From Acanthosepion pharaonis (Eukaryota > Mollusca > Cephalopoda > Sepiida > Sepiidae), in assembly GCA_903632075.3 (NCBI GenBank), contig CAHIKZ030004302.1, positions 1,192,501-1,256,500 of the forward strand: 64,000 bases of DNA, given 5' to 3'. Under the pieces are notes generated by a model, which was not told the DNA's origin, ran no database searches, and was given only the letters and a program-made list of their open reading frames with translations. Every line of letters begins with the position of its first letter. Positions within the stretch are counted from its first letter, which is position 1. This document shows positions 1-11,081 of this stretch, in pieces. Both the position numbers and the translations under genes were made by a program.

Positions 1-519
1 GTCTGTTTTTATCTACTTTACTCTCGTTGTTAATAACGTTGTTATCTTTTTTGCAGTCGTATATTTTATGTGATTTTCTTTGCCCTTATGTATGAAATGA
101 TAAGTAGATTGTAGGTTTTTGAAACTTTTTCTATGTATATCGATTATTTGGGTAAGTATTGGGGTCTGCAGAATCTTCGCGCTCTTACATAGAATCATAT
201 AATCTTTCCTGTTTTGATCTTGTTACAGTGGAAGAAATAAAAAATTATGAGGTCATTCTTTTTGGTAGAATTTCCGTAAAAATCAACTTATTATTTATAT
301 GCTACATGATATGTAGGAAAGGTAAAGTGTTATGAAACACAAATTTAATTGTAAAGACTCTTGTGAGTTCAACGTTATCAAAATTGTTGATATGATCGAC
401 TAAAATATTTTGTGAATATATTTAAATAAAACAAAAACAACTAGCATAAACATATGCACTCTAGGCCTTAAAGTTTTATGTCCTGAATATTGCAAATTAG
501 CTATTATACTAAATTTAAT

Positions 520-1215
520 AAAACCCACAAAAGTTAATTCTACCACGAAAAATATTTTCTACACGCAGTTAAAAAAAGTAATCAAACTCTCATTAATAAT
601 GACTTTCCTAATTGCATCATTGATGAATAAATTACATGAATCATTAGAAATCTTAACATAAATAAAAAAAATCGTAATACTCGCTCAAAAACCCATAAGC
701 ATATAAAACTATTATACCGTACTAGAATGCATTCTAACTATAAACAAGATGAAAAAAACACTAAAAATAATTCAAAAGTACTAATAAAAAAATAAAACTA
801 ATTATATAATATACTAAATGTAACACAACCATTTTAATCATGTACAATAACTCTCCTCCTTCGACAATTGTTTTGGCAAAGAGCAACATTGTATATCAGT
901 TTATATTTCTTTTGGAATATACAATTTCTGACAAAAAAAGCAAGTTGAAATGTTTGTTTGAGGACGACAACATTATCAAGACGTCTTATGCTTCATTTGT
1001 CGAATACAAGTTCTGTTGCATGAAAAACACATCTTTGTGTACCTTCCCAATACAGGAAAATACTTGTTCACAACACGAATATACTAAAACTGGAAAAGAA
1101 TAAACAAAAACATCAAAGGCAAAGAAGTAACAATGAACAAATTTATTACGAGTGTAGAAGCAACGTGTTGATGTGCATTTATCAAACTTTTATTGTCATT
1201 TTGCAGGCGACGGAT
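520..1215 (+). pseudogene. Penelope-like element fragment, GIY-YIG region (decayed)
   Basis: This is a broken 3' part of a Penelope-like retroelement. In one frame from about 770 to 1103 it reads LIIYY, then NNSPPSTIVLAKSNIVYQF. That is the conserved linker before the GIY-YIG endonuclease in this class: a short basic/tyrosine block, then 'NN..PP', then a 'N(V/I)VYQF/EF' strand. The cysteines expected next are lost and the frame ends at 1103. A separate frame at 1173 starts MHLSN, like the 'LTMHL' that normally follows. Upstream (540-760) a weaker match to the stretch between reverse transcriptase and endonuclease can be traced through stops. The family match is from memory of the protein pattern; the reading frames are seen. 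A hammerhead-like motif lies about 150 bases downstream, where these elements often carry one. Confidence 0.5.
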
Positions 1216-1360
1216 TTCTGGTTATCTCCCTTATATTGGCACGCCTGTTTTGCAAAAAATTCATAGCTATAATTTATAAATTTACAGTATTAAACAGGGT
1301 GGCTTCACGCGTGTTTATGAAAATCACTATCACACGATACAATAAGATTTTCTTAGTAAT

Positions 1361-1400
1361 TCACCCTGATGATGATCTCCGAGGAAATTGAAAGTACTCG
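1361..1400 (+). ncRNA. Hammerhead-like motif, minimal Penelope type (degenerate)
   Basis: The sequence has CTGATGA at 1366-1372, then a possible stem II (GATCTCC 1374-1380 with GGAAATT 1383-1389, one mismatch and one G-U pair), then GAAA at 1390-1393. Next come a self-complementary GTAC (1394-1397) and TC (1398-1399). This is the order expected of the very small hammerhead ribozymes described from Penelope-like elements, where stem III is one base pair closed by a palindromic loop so that the RNA works as a dimer. Stem I is poor: TTCACC upstream would need GGTGAA downstream, and the sequence there is GTGTAGG. It is probably an old inactive copy. A related copy is at 35565-35608. Confidence 0.35.
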
Positions 1401-1539
1401 TGTAGGAAAAAAAAACTAAGGTGCCGCTCTTGGTGAATGCCATCGTAACACCAAGAAACTCATTAGAGAACTAGAAAGGAATATTATAAAATCAAAGTCC
1501 TAATATGTCTATATTTTTCAAAGAAACATGATTGAACTT

Positions 1540-1543
1540 GCAC

Positions 1544-1579
<36 letters not shown>

Positions 1580-1594
1580 GTATGTATATATGTA
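1540..1594. repeat. (CA)n followed by (TA/TG)n microsatellite
   Basis: About 18 CA units run into ATATATGTATGTATATATG. Simple-sequence repeat with no other content. Confidence 0.95.
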
Positions 1595-1599
1595 TTTCG

Positions 1600-3339
1600 T
1601 ACAATTTTAATTAAGATATCATTAGTTAATGATCATTTTCACACTCGAATTTTAAATTTAAAATTCGCAGGATTTTCCAAACAGTTTATTGTCAATTTGT
1701 AGAAGGGAACTGGTTATCTGGGAAAAGAAATTGAGAGAGAATTTCAAAGGGGTCAGAGAGGAGAAAATGACAGAAGATGTATAGTTATACGTTAAGAACG
1801 TCTCTACCCGTACAGCCATCTGTACGTACATAAGCATAGATACCTTCATACATATATCTATATATAACCCTATGTTAGGATAAAATATATTCAAAGAGTA
1901 ATAAAATGAGTTAAGTTAAATTAGAAAATAAATTAAATTTTTAAAATGAACATTAACTTAAATGAACCGCAATTAAAATGAATTATAATATGATGAATGA
2001 AAATGAAATAAAAATATTGTTATGTCCAAATGCATGAGAATTAATTATTTCCCTTAGATTTATAGTCCAAGGTCACTTTTTCAATCCCATAATCCAATAT
2101 GTATCGGTAATTTACCCCTTAATATTACATATTAAATTCATATATTAACGTATGCAGCATATATTAAATATTAGAAAGACTTATGATAATAGTAAAACCT
2201 GATGATTTAAGATGGATACTGGGTGTCTCAACATGACAATTACCCGAAACACATGGAACGAATTGTTACAAATTAGTTGTGGACTAAATAATACATTCCC
2301 GATGTCTATATGAACTAGTCCATAACTATATTTATAATGCTTCAAGTCTGATGTAGGAAGAAGAAGCTGTTTGGAGTCAGCCTTTAGACGAATTAATACA
2401 GGCGTCACGGCAAGTAGCCAAAGCTTTACTTATATTATAAGCGCAACGAAGCGAATTATAACAAAGATACTAGGCTCAAAGGAAAATTAAGGTATTGTCG
2501 TAACCCTTACAAACCCCTGACCGAAATCTCACTGAAAATGGGCATATTTAAAAAAAAGTAAAAGAAGTCCTTTATATTCGGCGGAACTCGACCCTATTGC
2601 AAAGGAAGACTTGAAAATTACCTATTTGTGTGTGTAGTGTTTTTGTAAGGAAGTATCAAAACGATTAAAGGCAATAATCAAGCATTTAATGTTCCCTAAT
2701 TAATTATTGAGGAAAGAGGGGCAATAATGTTGACCTATGTTAAATGTTGTTTGGTGTTTTTTGTTTTAATGTTTGACAAAAAAATAGAAAATTGCTTTGA
2801 GTATCACTACACATTCTTTGAAATTATTTCATTACATTTTAACAGTCCACATGAAGTTTCCATGAAAATTTCAGGTATTTCGTAACATCAAACAAACTCT
2901 CGTCAATAACGGTTCTCCGAAGTTCATAATAGATAGCAAAATGTAATTGTTTCTTACGAAATTAGACACTGATAACACAGTTCCTAGATATAAAAGAAAC
3001 ACTAATATATTTTATATAAAAACGATTGATGTCAATAAATAGCAAAAAAAAACAAAAAAAAACAAACAAAAAACTGCTCGAAGAAATAACATGAAAAATT
3101 CATTACTACAGTTGATAATAAGAAGGGTAAATTAATTACTTATTATAACGAAACATTTCATCGGCAAGGGGTCTCCGGTGAAACATAAAGTGTACATGAG
3201 CAATATTATATATGAATGCCAATAGTCATCAGGGAAATCTGTTTCTGATGTAAACAAATTCTGGTATAATTCTACATGTTTATAAAGACTGTTGTCCATG
3301 CGCGATAAGAATCCATTTAAATCCACAGGAAAACACGGC
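1600..3339. other. AT-rich stretch without recognised genes
   Basis: No reading frame here is longer than about 80 codons or resembles a family I know. I see no RNA gene and no clear repeat structure apart from short A-runs near 3045-3070. Confidence 0.6.
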
Positions 3340-3545
3340 AACTTAGATACGTAAAGTAATCTTCCTAGTCCTCTTCCTTCATTATGTACTCTAGCAATTT
3401 TAACAGATATATTTTGAAGTTAGGTATAAATGTTCTTTTTTGTTTTTATTTTCTCTAAAACTTCGTCGTTGGTAAAATTGCCAGTCCATGGCTTTCTCAG
3501 AATTCTTCTGTAGAACCGCATTTCATGTTGTTTCAAACTTCTTCT
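3340..3545 (-). pseudogene. LINE open reading frame 2 C-terminal fragment
   Basis: Read on the minus strand, the segment gives RRILRKPWTG then NDEVLEKI, and further on LLEYIMKEEDLEDY. This is the tail of an endonuclease/reverse-transcriptase LINE protein (usual form: R(I/M)LR..WT..V(S/T)NEEVL..., then LEYLGHI). Frames shift between the blocks and no catalytic domain is left. A sister copy with the same wording is at 11081-11430 on the same strand, so this is a dispersed family. The RTE/Jockey-type assignment is from the pattern only. Confidence 0.55.
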
Positions 3546-5070
3546 TTGTCTGTGAGAACATTGTCCAACATTGACTACCACACAAGAGAAGGAATATTAA
3601 TTAAGAGTTCAGTTCTTTTTTTGCTGTTTATAATAATGTTTTCCTGTTTTTTATTAAATTTCTTTGCTTTTCGTCTGTTAAATCATTTGATTTCTCCACA
3701 TTCTAATTTTTACGTTTGTCTGTAACTTTTGCTAAAAACCATGCTTCATGTTCTCTTAAAAATGATGTCTAGTTCATTATTCTAGATCGAACTCACGTAG
3801 AGAAATATATGTATGTTCCTCTCTGTGTCCACACTGTGTCATCTGCATAGTTTATATTGTTAAGATTGTAGCCGCCAATAATGAATAAAAGTAGTACCTC
3901 TAATTATCTCAAAAGCTCCCCACAGTAAAAGGTGTATTAATCCAATTGAAGAATATATCCTTATCTTACACTCCTTTCTATATATATATTTTTCCTGAAT
4001 ACATTTTCAATCTGTATTCCAATCAGAGGGTGGTTAATTAATTTGAACCTTTTAAAACCTTTATTCTACAATCTACAATCAACATCATCACTTGATAAGA
4101 CACCAGAGGCGTTGAAACAAAATGGATATTTTTGTAGTGATTTTATAACATATTTATGTTATGATTTTTAAATGAATAATTATATATATATTATAAACAG
4201 AGCATTTACTTAAATACTTGTATCTATAAAAAAAGAACGTTAAACATAAAAATATCTTTTATATATATGGGGATATTTCTATCTATCTAATAATAAATAT
4301 AATAATAATAATATATATATTGGGTGTATTTATCTCCATCGATATATATATATATGTGTGTGTGTGTGTGACTGTTCTTATTTATTATATGTGAACATGT
4401 AGATATCTAAATGGACTCTGTTGAAAGAACTTCCTGAAGGTGAGCTCACCGTTAGCTTCTCTCATTTTCAGTTTGCAATCTGTTTTCCGAGGCGCTGTGG
4501 ACGCTGATCGACATAAGATATGATGAGGTTGGGGGTGTCTTGAATTTTCACATTCGTATGAGAACCTAGTTTATTTCTCTTTCAATTCTCGATAACTGAC
4601 CTTTAACATTAATTGCAATTTAAAAATTCTAACCAATTATATGTGATTGATTTAAATCGCAGTAAATGAAAAAAGAAATTAGGGCGATTGAAAGTGAAGG
4701 GGGTGTTGCCTATCACGACCCATTCCTCTAAACGTTATTTAGCGCCTAATTTTCTGCGTGCTGACATATCTATCTATCTATCTATCTATCTTTGTATATG
4801 TGTAATAAACTGATACAAAATAAAGATAGAAAAAATGACTGATTGTGTATATTTTCAGAAGGGATCTTAAAATCGATGTAATGACGTCCATTGATCTGCA
4901 CGTTTAATTCTTCCTCGTTGCCTCTTAAAATCGCTGCAAGCTGCAAGCTAGAGGCTTCCTTCCGCATACGAAGCACAATGCAAAGAAAATTGTTATTATT
5001 GTAGTAGTTTAACATTTTTCTCATGTTTTTCGAAGGATGTTTTTAGAGGAGAATGAATTAAATTAATTTG
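3546..5070. other. Unassigned AT-rich stretch with microsatellites
   Basis: It contains (AT)n/(GT)n at 4341-4371 and (CTAT)n at 4765-4791. The short frames here do not resemble known proteins. Bases 4380-4600 are less AT-rich but I cannot assign them. Confidence 0.6.
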
Positions 5071-5071
5071 G

Positions 5072-5116
<45 letters not shown>
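5071..5116. repeat. (AAT)n microsatellite, upstream junction of a LINE fragment
   Basis: About 15 AAT units. The R4/Dong-type LINE fragment starts directly after it, so the tract is either the tail of an earlier copy or the insertion target. Confidence 0.9.
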
Positions 5117-5515
5117 GGCCTTGATTATAGACAACAAAAACAAAATGTGCTTTCTTATTGACTTGGTAATACCTGCAGACTATAATGTATCTTTGACGAT
5201 CTTCATAAACCTATCAAAATACAAAGATTTCAAATCGAAATTTGAAAAACGTGGTCAATGAGAACATCAACAATTCAATTGTAGTTCGAGCCCTCGAATT
5301 AATTGGAAAATATTCCAATAGCCACATTGAATTAATCCCTTGTCATCCATGACTTAAATGAAAACAAAACAAAAAAAAACAGGTACAGTCGAAACCTTGC
5401 GAAGGGCTTTATCTATGTAAAGTATGTGTGATTTTTTTCGAAATTGCTCAGTGGAAAATGTCATGATGCCATTTCTGACCTTTGGTCTCTGTTCGGGAAA
5501 TCGAAGGAAGAAGAA
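5117..5515 (+). mobile_element. R4/Dong-type LINE, 5'-truncated 3' end
   Basis: This segment aligns by eye with the 3' end of the large copy at 51190-54815. Both have an 'AAATACAAAGA..T' block in the end of the protein, a 'GGAAAATATTCCA' block, a 'GCTCAGTGGAAAATGT' block near 5447-5461, and 'TGACC/ATCTTTGGTCTC' before the terminal (AAT)n. The protein is the last part of the restriction-like endonuclease region, read through stops. The copy begins flush with one (AAT)n tract and ends in another, the behaviour known for Dong elements, which insert into TAA repeats. Confidence 0.65.
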
Positions 5516-5543
5516 ATAATAATAATAATAATAATAATAATAA
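5516..5543. repeat. (AAT)n tail of the LINE copy
   Basis: Nine AAT units at the 3' terminus of the preceding LINE fragment. The next LINE fragment starts directly after it. Confidence 0.9.
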
Positions 5544-5890
5544 GTCGTACAAATGCTGAAGAGAGTATTGATTATCTAATAAGTGGAGGCTGTACCCTAA
5601 CAGAAAATGAGTTTACATTTTGACAGGGTAAGTTAGGGAAGAACTGGCATTGGAAGATATGTCAATAGAAAAACCTTTCCATGCAATAATATACACAGAA
5701 TTACAAGTCAACGTAAATTGTAGAAACTGAAACGGATATATTACTCTGGGGATCTAGTATACGTACTGACATCAGTAGGGAAAACAACAGTTGAGATATA
5801 ATAAGGAAAATTAAGAAAAAAAAAGGTACGTGATGCCTCAGAAGAAATGTTATCCCGAATGCCAAAAATATCCAGGAGAAATAAAAAATG
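5544..5890 (+). pseudogene. Second restriction-like-endonuclease LINE fragment
   Basis: Translation through stops gives NAEESIDYLISGGCTLTEN, then LGKNWHWKIC. This matches the zinc-binding and 'W-K-I-C' segment of LINEs with a restriction-like endonuclease (usual form: (C..C..)ESIDHLISGC..L, later (Y/V)(L/I)HWKIC). The expected Cys-x4-Cys neighbourhood is partly lost. Wording differs from the family at 50-54 kb, so it is a related but separate subfamily. It directly follows an (AAT)n tract. Confidence 0.5.
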
Positions 5891-6161
5891 AGATAATTTC
5901 AAAATATAAGCGCTGGTAATGCCTATTGGAAAAATGTTTGATTTAAACTCAACTACTATAGAAATAATAACAGGAACCTCCAGGAATGATTGAAAGAAAC
6001 GAATATCCAGATTATGAAAATACTAGGAGTGTATTCATACGTACCACTCATAATCTCCAAAAACATTGTCAAACAAATATGCCCAACAATATAAATATAA
6101 ATATGAGGTAATGTAATCTTATGTAAACAGAAATCCCTCTCTCCCATCTCTCTCTGTCATT

Positions 6162-6215
<54 letters not shown>

Positions 6216-6216
6216 T
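6162..6216. repeat. (CT)n(AT)n(AG)n self-complementary tract
   Basis: A CT run, an AT run and an AG run of similar length follow one another. Because CT pairs with AG and AT pairs with itself, the whole tract can fold as one hairpin. Confidence 0.9.
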
Positions 6217-6229
6217 AGATATCTGATTC

Positions 6230-6645
6230 ATTTGATTTCAGTCTTGGATTGAGGAATCGCAGAGCCGAGATCGAACTCCAGTCGAATCCATTACATTCAC
6301 TTACGTGCTAATACCCTTGGGAAAGGTATAAAGCCTCTTCCTCTCCCTCCATCTCTGGGTAAAATAGCAGGACAGATAGCCTTGGTTGGCAACTGGTCTA
6401 GGAGAAGGATAATTCTGAATTCAAAACCTGCGGAGGGTCGTTTGGGAACCTTGTGGCATTCGGTGCACCAGGTCTCTGTAATCGTCCCTTCAAAAAGTGC
6501 GGATAGTCCTGCACGAGGCCTTCACCACTATAATCAAATCTCATGTGCCGGTGTCGGGCTGTCTGTTTCCTGGAAATGTGTGGAAACTGATCTGCTTCAC
6601 CCTCATACGTCGAATCTCGACGGGAGAGTCGATTATATATATATA
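6230..6645. other. GC-richer segment of unknown identity
   Basis: This stretch is clearly less AT-rich than its flanks and has an open frame of 91 codons (6382-6657, plus strand) that runs into an AT microsatellite. I do not recognise the protein. It may be an unclassified repeat, since the composition contrasts sharply with both neighbours, but no second copy is visible in this window. Confidence 0.4.
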
Positions 6646-6652
6646 TATGACT

Positions 6653-6767
6653 ATTGAAGTCAACACTCAGGAGCGACAGGCTGTTTCATGATGGACGCAA
6701 TCGTCAGGCCGCCTGACGATTGCGTCCATCATAAAACAGCCTGTCGCCCTGGAGTGTTGACTTCAAT
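6653..6767. repeat. Near-perfect 115-bp palindrome (57-bp arms, 1-bp centre)
   Basis: The left arm 6653-6709 and right arm 6711-6767 are reverse complements with four mismatches, separated by the single base at 6710. A short (AT)n tract lies immediately to the left (6634-6650). The arms contain a hammerhead-like core, see 6667-6716. Palindromes with almost no spacer are uncommon in eukaryotic DNA and usually young, because they are unstable. Confidence 0.95.
6667..6716 (-). ncRNA. Candidate type I hammerhead ribozyme (HHR-1)
   Basis: Read on the minus strand from 6716 to 6667, the pieces are as follows. Outer stem I is UCAGG pairing with CCUGA at the end, with one bulged C. Inner stem I is GGC with GCU. 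Then comes the core CUGACGA. Stem II has a U-U closing pair and UG/CA around the loop CGUCCAU. Then GAA. Stem III is ACA/UGU around GCC. The cleavage-site base is C, so the site reads UGUC. Every invariant hammerhead position (C3, U4, G5, A6, G8, A9, G12, A13, A14, A15.1-U16.1, H17) is present. Stem II is short. The other arm (plus strand, about 6704-6755) has the same layout, but A replaces G12 and should be inactive. Activity is inferred, not shown. Confidence 0.5.
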
Positions 6768-6845
6768 GCTCACTTTTTATTTATATTTACATATGCTCTA
6801 TCTCTCTGTCCCATAAACATAGCACACCTTAAAACTATATATCTT

Positions 6846-6890
6846 TATATATATATATATATACACATATATATATGTGTGTGTGTGCGT

Positions 6891-6942
<52 letters not shown>

Positions 6943-6960
6943 TTGTGGACGTGTGTGTGT
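6846..6960. repeat. (AT)n/(GT)n compound microsatellite
   Basis: Alternating AT, AC and GT runs, bordering the inverted-end element at 6958-7325. Confidence 0.9.
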
Positions 6961-7325
6961 TTCATTAAAGACGACGGACAAGTTACTACGATTAAGATTT
7001 TATTTAATTTTCTTGTGTTCAAACTAGCGTTTTCTTTTCTAGAAACAGAGTGTGTAGAAACTGACCACAACAAACATGGCCACAACATCACTATAAGTCT
7101 AAAAATATACACACAACCCATACATCCAATTAAAACGCAAAAATAACGTCAACCTTGATAATGGCTAAAAGTATAGCCGAAAGCGCTCGGAAATATAGAA
7201 CGTTTAGTCCGTTTCTATAGACTATGTCCAGAAAAGAAAACTCATGTTAGAACACACAGAAAAAAAAATGTAATAAAATGCTTAATCGTAGTAGTTTGTC
7301 TGTCAACTTTAATGAAACATGTATT
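6958..7325. mobile_element. Small element with inverted ends (copy A)
   Basis: The left end (6960-7055) reads TTTCATTAAAGACGACGGAC and so on. The right end (about 7215-7322) carries the reverse complement, ending in TTTAATGAAACATG. Both ends share the blocks 'GTCCAGAAAAGAAA' (left: TTTCTTTTCTAGAAAC), 'GAACACA' and 'TAAT..TAGTA..TTGTC'. The core between them differs from copy B at 46935-47535, which has the same inverted arrangement. The right end includes a hammerhead-like motif. No coding capacity. It could be a solo terminal-repeat product of a Penelope-like element or a fold-back element. Confidence 0.55.
7153..7190 (+). ncRNA. Hammerhead-like motif with GCGC loop (degenerate)
   Basis: TTGATAA (7155-7161; the hammerhead core would be CTGATGA) is followed by stem II GGCT/AGCC (7163-7166 with 7175-7178), GAAA (7179-7182), a self-complementary GCGC (7183-7186) and TC (7187-7188). 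The flanking CC/GG can form two pairs of stem I. The layout is that of the small dimer-forming hammerheads of Penelope-like elements, but two core positions are changed (C3 to U, G8 to A), so this copy should be inactive. The same motif with the same two changes is at 47378-47415. Confidence 0.35.
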
Positions 7326-7717
7326 AATGAATGATTGTTGCCTACATACACGATATATATGTGTGTGTATGTATTAACATTTTAAGCGTTATGTTGTTAG
7401 TGGAAGCTCTTATTTGGTAGACGTTTGTTAATTAAACAGTAAATAGTATATATATATTTATGAATTTTTGTTACCGATCTGAATATTATAATAAAACATG
7501 CGCTCTCTGGCATACTCATCTTTAATAAGAGTTTCTTGCTCGCTCTGCCCACGTTATTCTTTAATAAAATTACTCGAATACTCAGGATATTAGCCGAAAA
7601 TAAATATAATGTTTAATAAATAAACCGAGTGTCTACTCAGATACAAGTATCTACTAACACTAACGTTTAAAGTGTTAAAATCTGTCGAATTAGTAATTAA
7701 AATATCGATTACCGCAC

Positions 7718-7720
<3 letters not shown>
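7326..7720. other. AT-rich stretch, nothing recognised
   Basis: It contains short (AT)n near 7445-7460. I see no gene, RNA or repeat family. Confidence 0.6.

Positions 7721-7721
<1 letters not shown>

Positions 7722-7748
<27 letters not shown>
7722..7748. repeat. (AT)n microsatellite
   Basis: Simple AT run that abuts the dispersed repeat starting at 7749. The same repeat also abuts (AT)n at 21773. Confidence 0.95.
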
Positions 7749-7863
7749 AGTGCGCAGGTATGCAGAAAATAACACGTTGGGTGCATAATCCGGAGTTCCT
7801 TTGTATTTTTAATTTTAAGAAGACAGTGCTCCATACAGAAGAGCTTTATTAAAATAATATTTT

Positions 7864-9019
<1,156 letters not shown>

Positions 9020-9132
9020 TATTTGCATTAAAACTATTTTCTTTTTATTACTAAAATCAGTTTCGTTTTAGCTCCAGGAATCTTTCTTGTTTTATTCATA
9101 ATCCTTTCGTAGCATTCTCCACATCTTTCTGT

Positions 9133-9140
<8 letters not shown>
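9020..9140 (-). pseudogene. Possible LINE tail fragment
   Basis: On the minus strand the segment reads DRKMWRMLRKD. This matches the short 'D.(K/E)(L/M)WR..I' motif at the extreme C-terminus of RTE/Jockey-like LINE proteins. Only about 12 residues support it. Four clearer copies lie nearby on the same strand. Confidence 0.3.

Positions 9141-9187
<47 letters not shown>
9136..9187. repeat. (AT)n microsatellite
   Basis: Uninterrupted AT run of about 52 bp. Confidence 0.95.
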
Positions 9188-9189
<2 letters not shown>

Positions 9190-9191
<2 letters not shown>

Positions 9192-9845
9192 TAACTGTTC
9201 ATTTGCTATCGAACTCCCCCTAGGGTTTTAGAGATAGACCCCATTAGCCACATATAACTACATTACCCAAGATACTTGGATGAGTATATTTCCCTTTGAT
9301 CAAAGGGAATCCCCGGGGATGGCCACAACAACCACCCATTCGACACTGAATTTTTTTTCCTTTGATATAAATTAAATTTACTTTTGAACAAGCGAATGAC
9401 TCATAGGCTACTTGGATAAGTATATTTCATTTTGATCAAAACAGCTCTGGGTGGTGGGGTGCAGGGTACAATCTTCCCATTGGCTTTTTTTTTCTTTTTA
9501 GTTTAAATTAAATTTAAATTTGAAAAGGCGAATAATTATAAAATATAGGAGAAATCCAGAAGACGGGGGTCACATCGACAAGATGAAAGTAAGAAAAGAT
9601 GGACGTCTTATTGAGCAAAAATCATCAATCGGTGTATAAAACATTACAATACATACATACAATACATCAGTTCATGGAATCCAGTATTGTAACAAATACA
9701 TATAAAAGGTGTTACATCATGCTGGTTGTGCACAAAACCCCAATGACTTTTTTCGTTTTTATTTAATTTGAACAAGGCAATATCTCTTATACAAAATACA
9801 GAAGAAGGAAAACAGAAAATGGTGTTCACATCGGCAAGATCCTTG
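9190..9845. repeat. Degenerate local repeats
   Basis: The phrase 'ACTTGGATGAGTATATTTCCCTTTGATCAAA' region (about 9275-9308) recurs diverged at about 9408-9442, some 133 bp on. 'TATAGGAGAAATCCAGAAGACGG' (9543) recurs as 'TACAGAAGAAGGAAAACAGAAAATGG' (9797) with 'CACATCG(A/G)CAAGAT' after both. These are old tandem or segmental duplications. Nothing coding is recognised. Confidence 0.5.
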
Positions 9846-10299
9846 TGTAACAGTGAAATGCATCATTTTTCTCCACAAATTCCAACAATGGTTTAAAATC
9901 AATCAACTTATTCATACGAAAAATGTGTGACACTCAGCAAGTCGTGGTTAATTCGGCTAGTATATCAATAGAACTTCATTGCTACATCACCATTTTTTTC
10001 ATCTATGCCAATAACTCTCTACGCCATAGTGTAAAGTCAAACAAGTAACATTTGATAGGAAATATTTCTATCTTGTTTATTAGGCAGCAATTCAATATTT
10101 CATTACTTGTTTATTAGATATCCATTCAGGTTTATATTGCTATCTTGTTTATGAGATAATCATTTTACATTTAAAGCAGTGATGTTAATGCCAAGTCAAA
10201 GCAGCAATCATGAGTATTGCGGTTTCAGTCTTCACAACATTATTATTTTTTTAATTTTATTCACACTGTTTGCCTAACGATTAGAGAATTTTCTTTTAT
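9846..10299. other. AT-rich stretch, nothing recognised
   Basis: Short repeated wording 'CTTGTTTATTAG' / 'TTGTTTATGAGA' occurs three times at 10070-10160. No gene or RNA seen. Confidence 0.55.
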
Positions 10300-10412
10300 A
10301 TTCCGTGTAATATTATTATACTTCTGCACAACTTCCACTCCTTTGTAGCTCTTAATATGTTTTGTTTCATTATCCGTCCCAAACATTGCTCTGTTATCCA
10401 TCTACAGAAGAT
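10300..10412 (-). pseudogene. LINE tail fragment
   Basis: The minus frame reads LRATKEWKLCRSIII, with NRNxxR-like residues before it. This is the C-terminal '(E)RATKD.ELWR.II..VLK' block found in clearer form at 11081-11430 and 56225-56400. It is 5' truncated like the others. Confidence 0.5.
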
Positions 10413-10829
10413 TGTTAATTAAGATTCCCGATGATTTCTACTTTCTACATATTGTCTTCATTATGTTCTATGAGTAGTAAATAAAAAAAAGAAGCAAATA
10501 AACTGAAATAAATATGTGTCGAATAGAGAAATGTTCTTCAGTTGAACATATTTTTCACTGTTTTATTAAACAGTTATTAAGAAATCTCCGGTTTTTATGT
10601 CCTATTTGTCTAACAATCGAATACATTTCTTTGGCATGGACAGTTAGAGAGGAAGAATTTGGCGAAAATAAAATGAAATTTACTCACGTGCGTTATCATC
10701 CTCAACGATGGTTAAGGCAACGTAGCTGAAAGACGAAATTCTTATATGGTATGTATATGGACATCAAGTCAAGTCACATTGGAAGTTATATTGCATTTTT
10801 TCCTACTCCCTATAGATGTGTTATCAAGA
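10413..10829. other. Unassigned stretch
   Basis: A plus frame of 71 codons (10514-10729, starting MCRIEKCSSVEHIFHC) is open but unlike any family I know. It is probably chance. Confidence 0.4.
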
Positions 10830-10892
10830 CTTTTTAAATAATTTAATCATATGTCCCTTCAGGATCTGGGCGATCATTATTCTCCATATATT
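10830..10892 (-). pseudogene. LINE tail fragment
   Basis: The minus frame reads NIWRIMIAQILKGHM, the last residues of the same LINE family as the copies at 10300 and 11081. Very short, so moderate confidence. Confidence 0.4.
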
Positions 10893-11031
10893 CCATTTTT
10901 GATATTTGAATAAGAATGCTTGTATAGTTTTCTTTTTTCTTTCTTCACAGTTTTGATTTTAAACCGTTCATCTTTTTTCTATGCTGATTGCCATCCAACT
11001 AAAGGAACAAATTCCATGTATCTATTTGACA

Positions 11032-11034
<3 letters not shown>

Positions 11035-11080
<46 letters not shown>
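11035..11080. repeat. (AT)n microsatellite
   Basis: AT run at the 3' end of the next LINE fragment. Confidence 0.95.

Positions 11081-11081
<1 letters not shown>

Noticed and set aside
5071..5116. CRISPR-like or regulatory repeat arrays
   Set aside because: All tandem arrays seen are microsatellites, one minisatellite or transposon parts; no spacer-repeat structure and no bacterial genes.
6382..6657. 91-codon protein in the GC-richer island
   Set aside because: It runs into the (AT)n tract and resembles no known family; only the composition contrast is kept as an observation.
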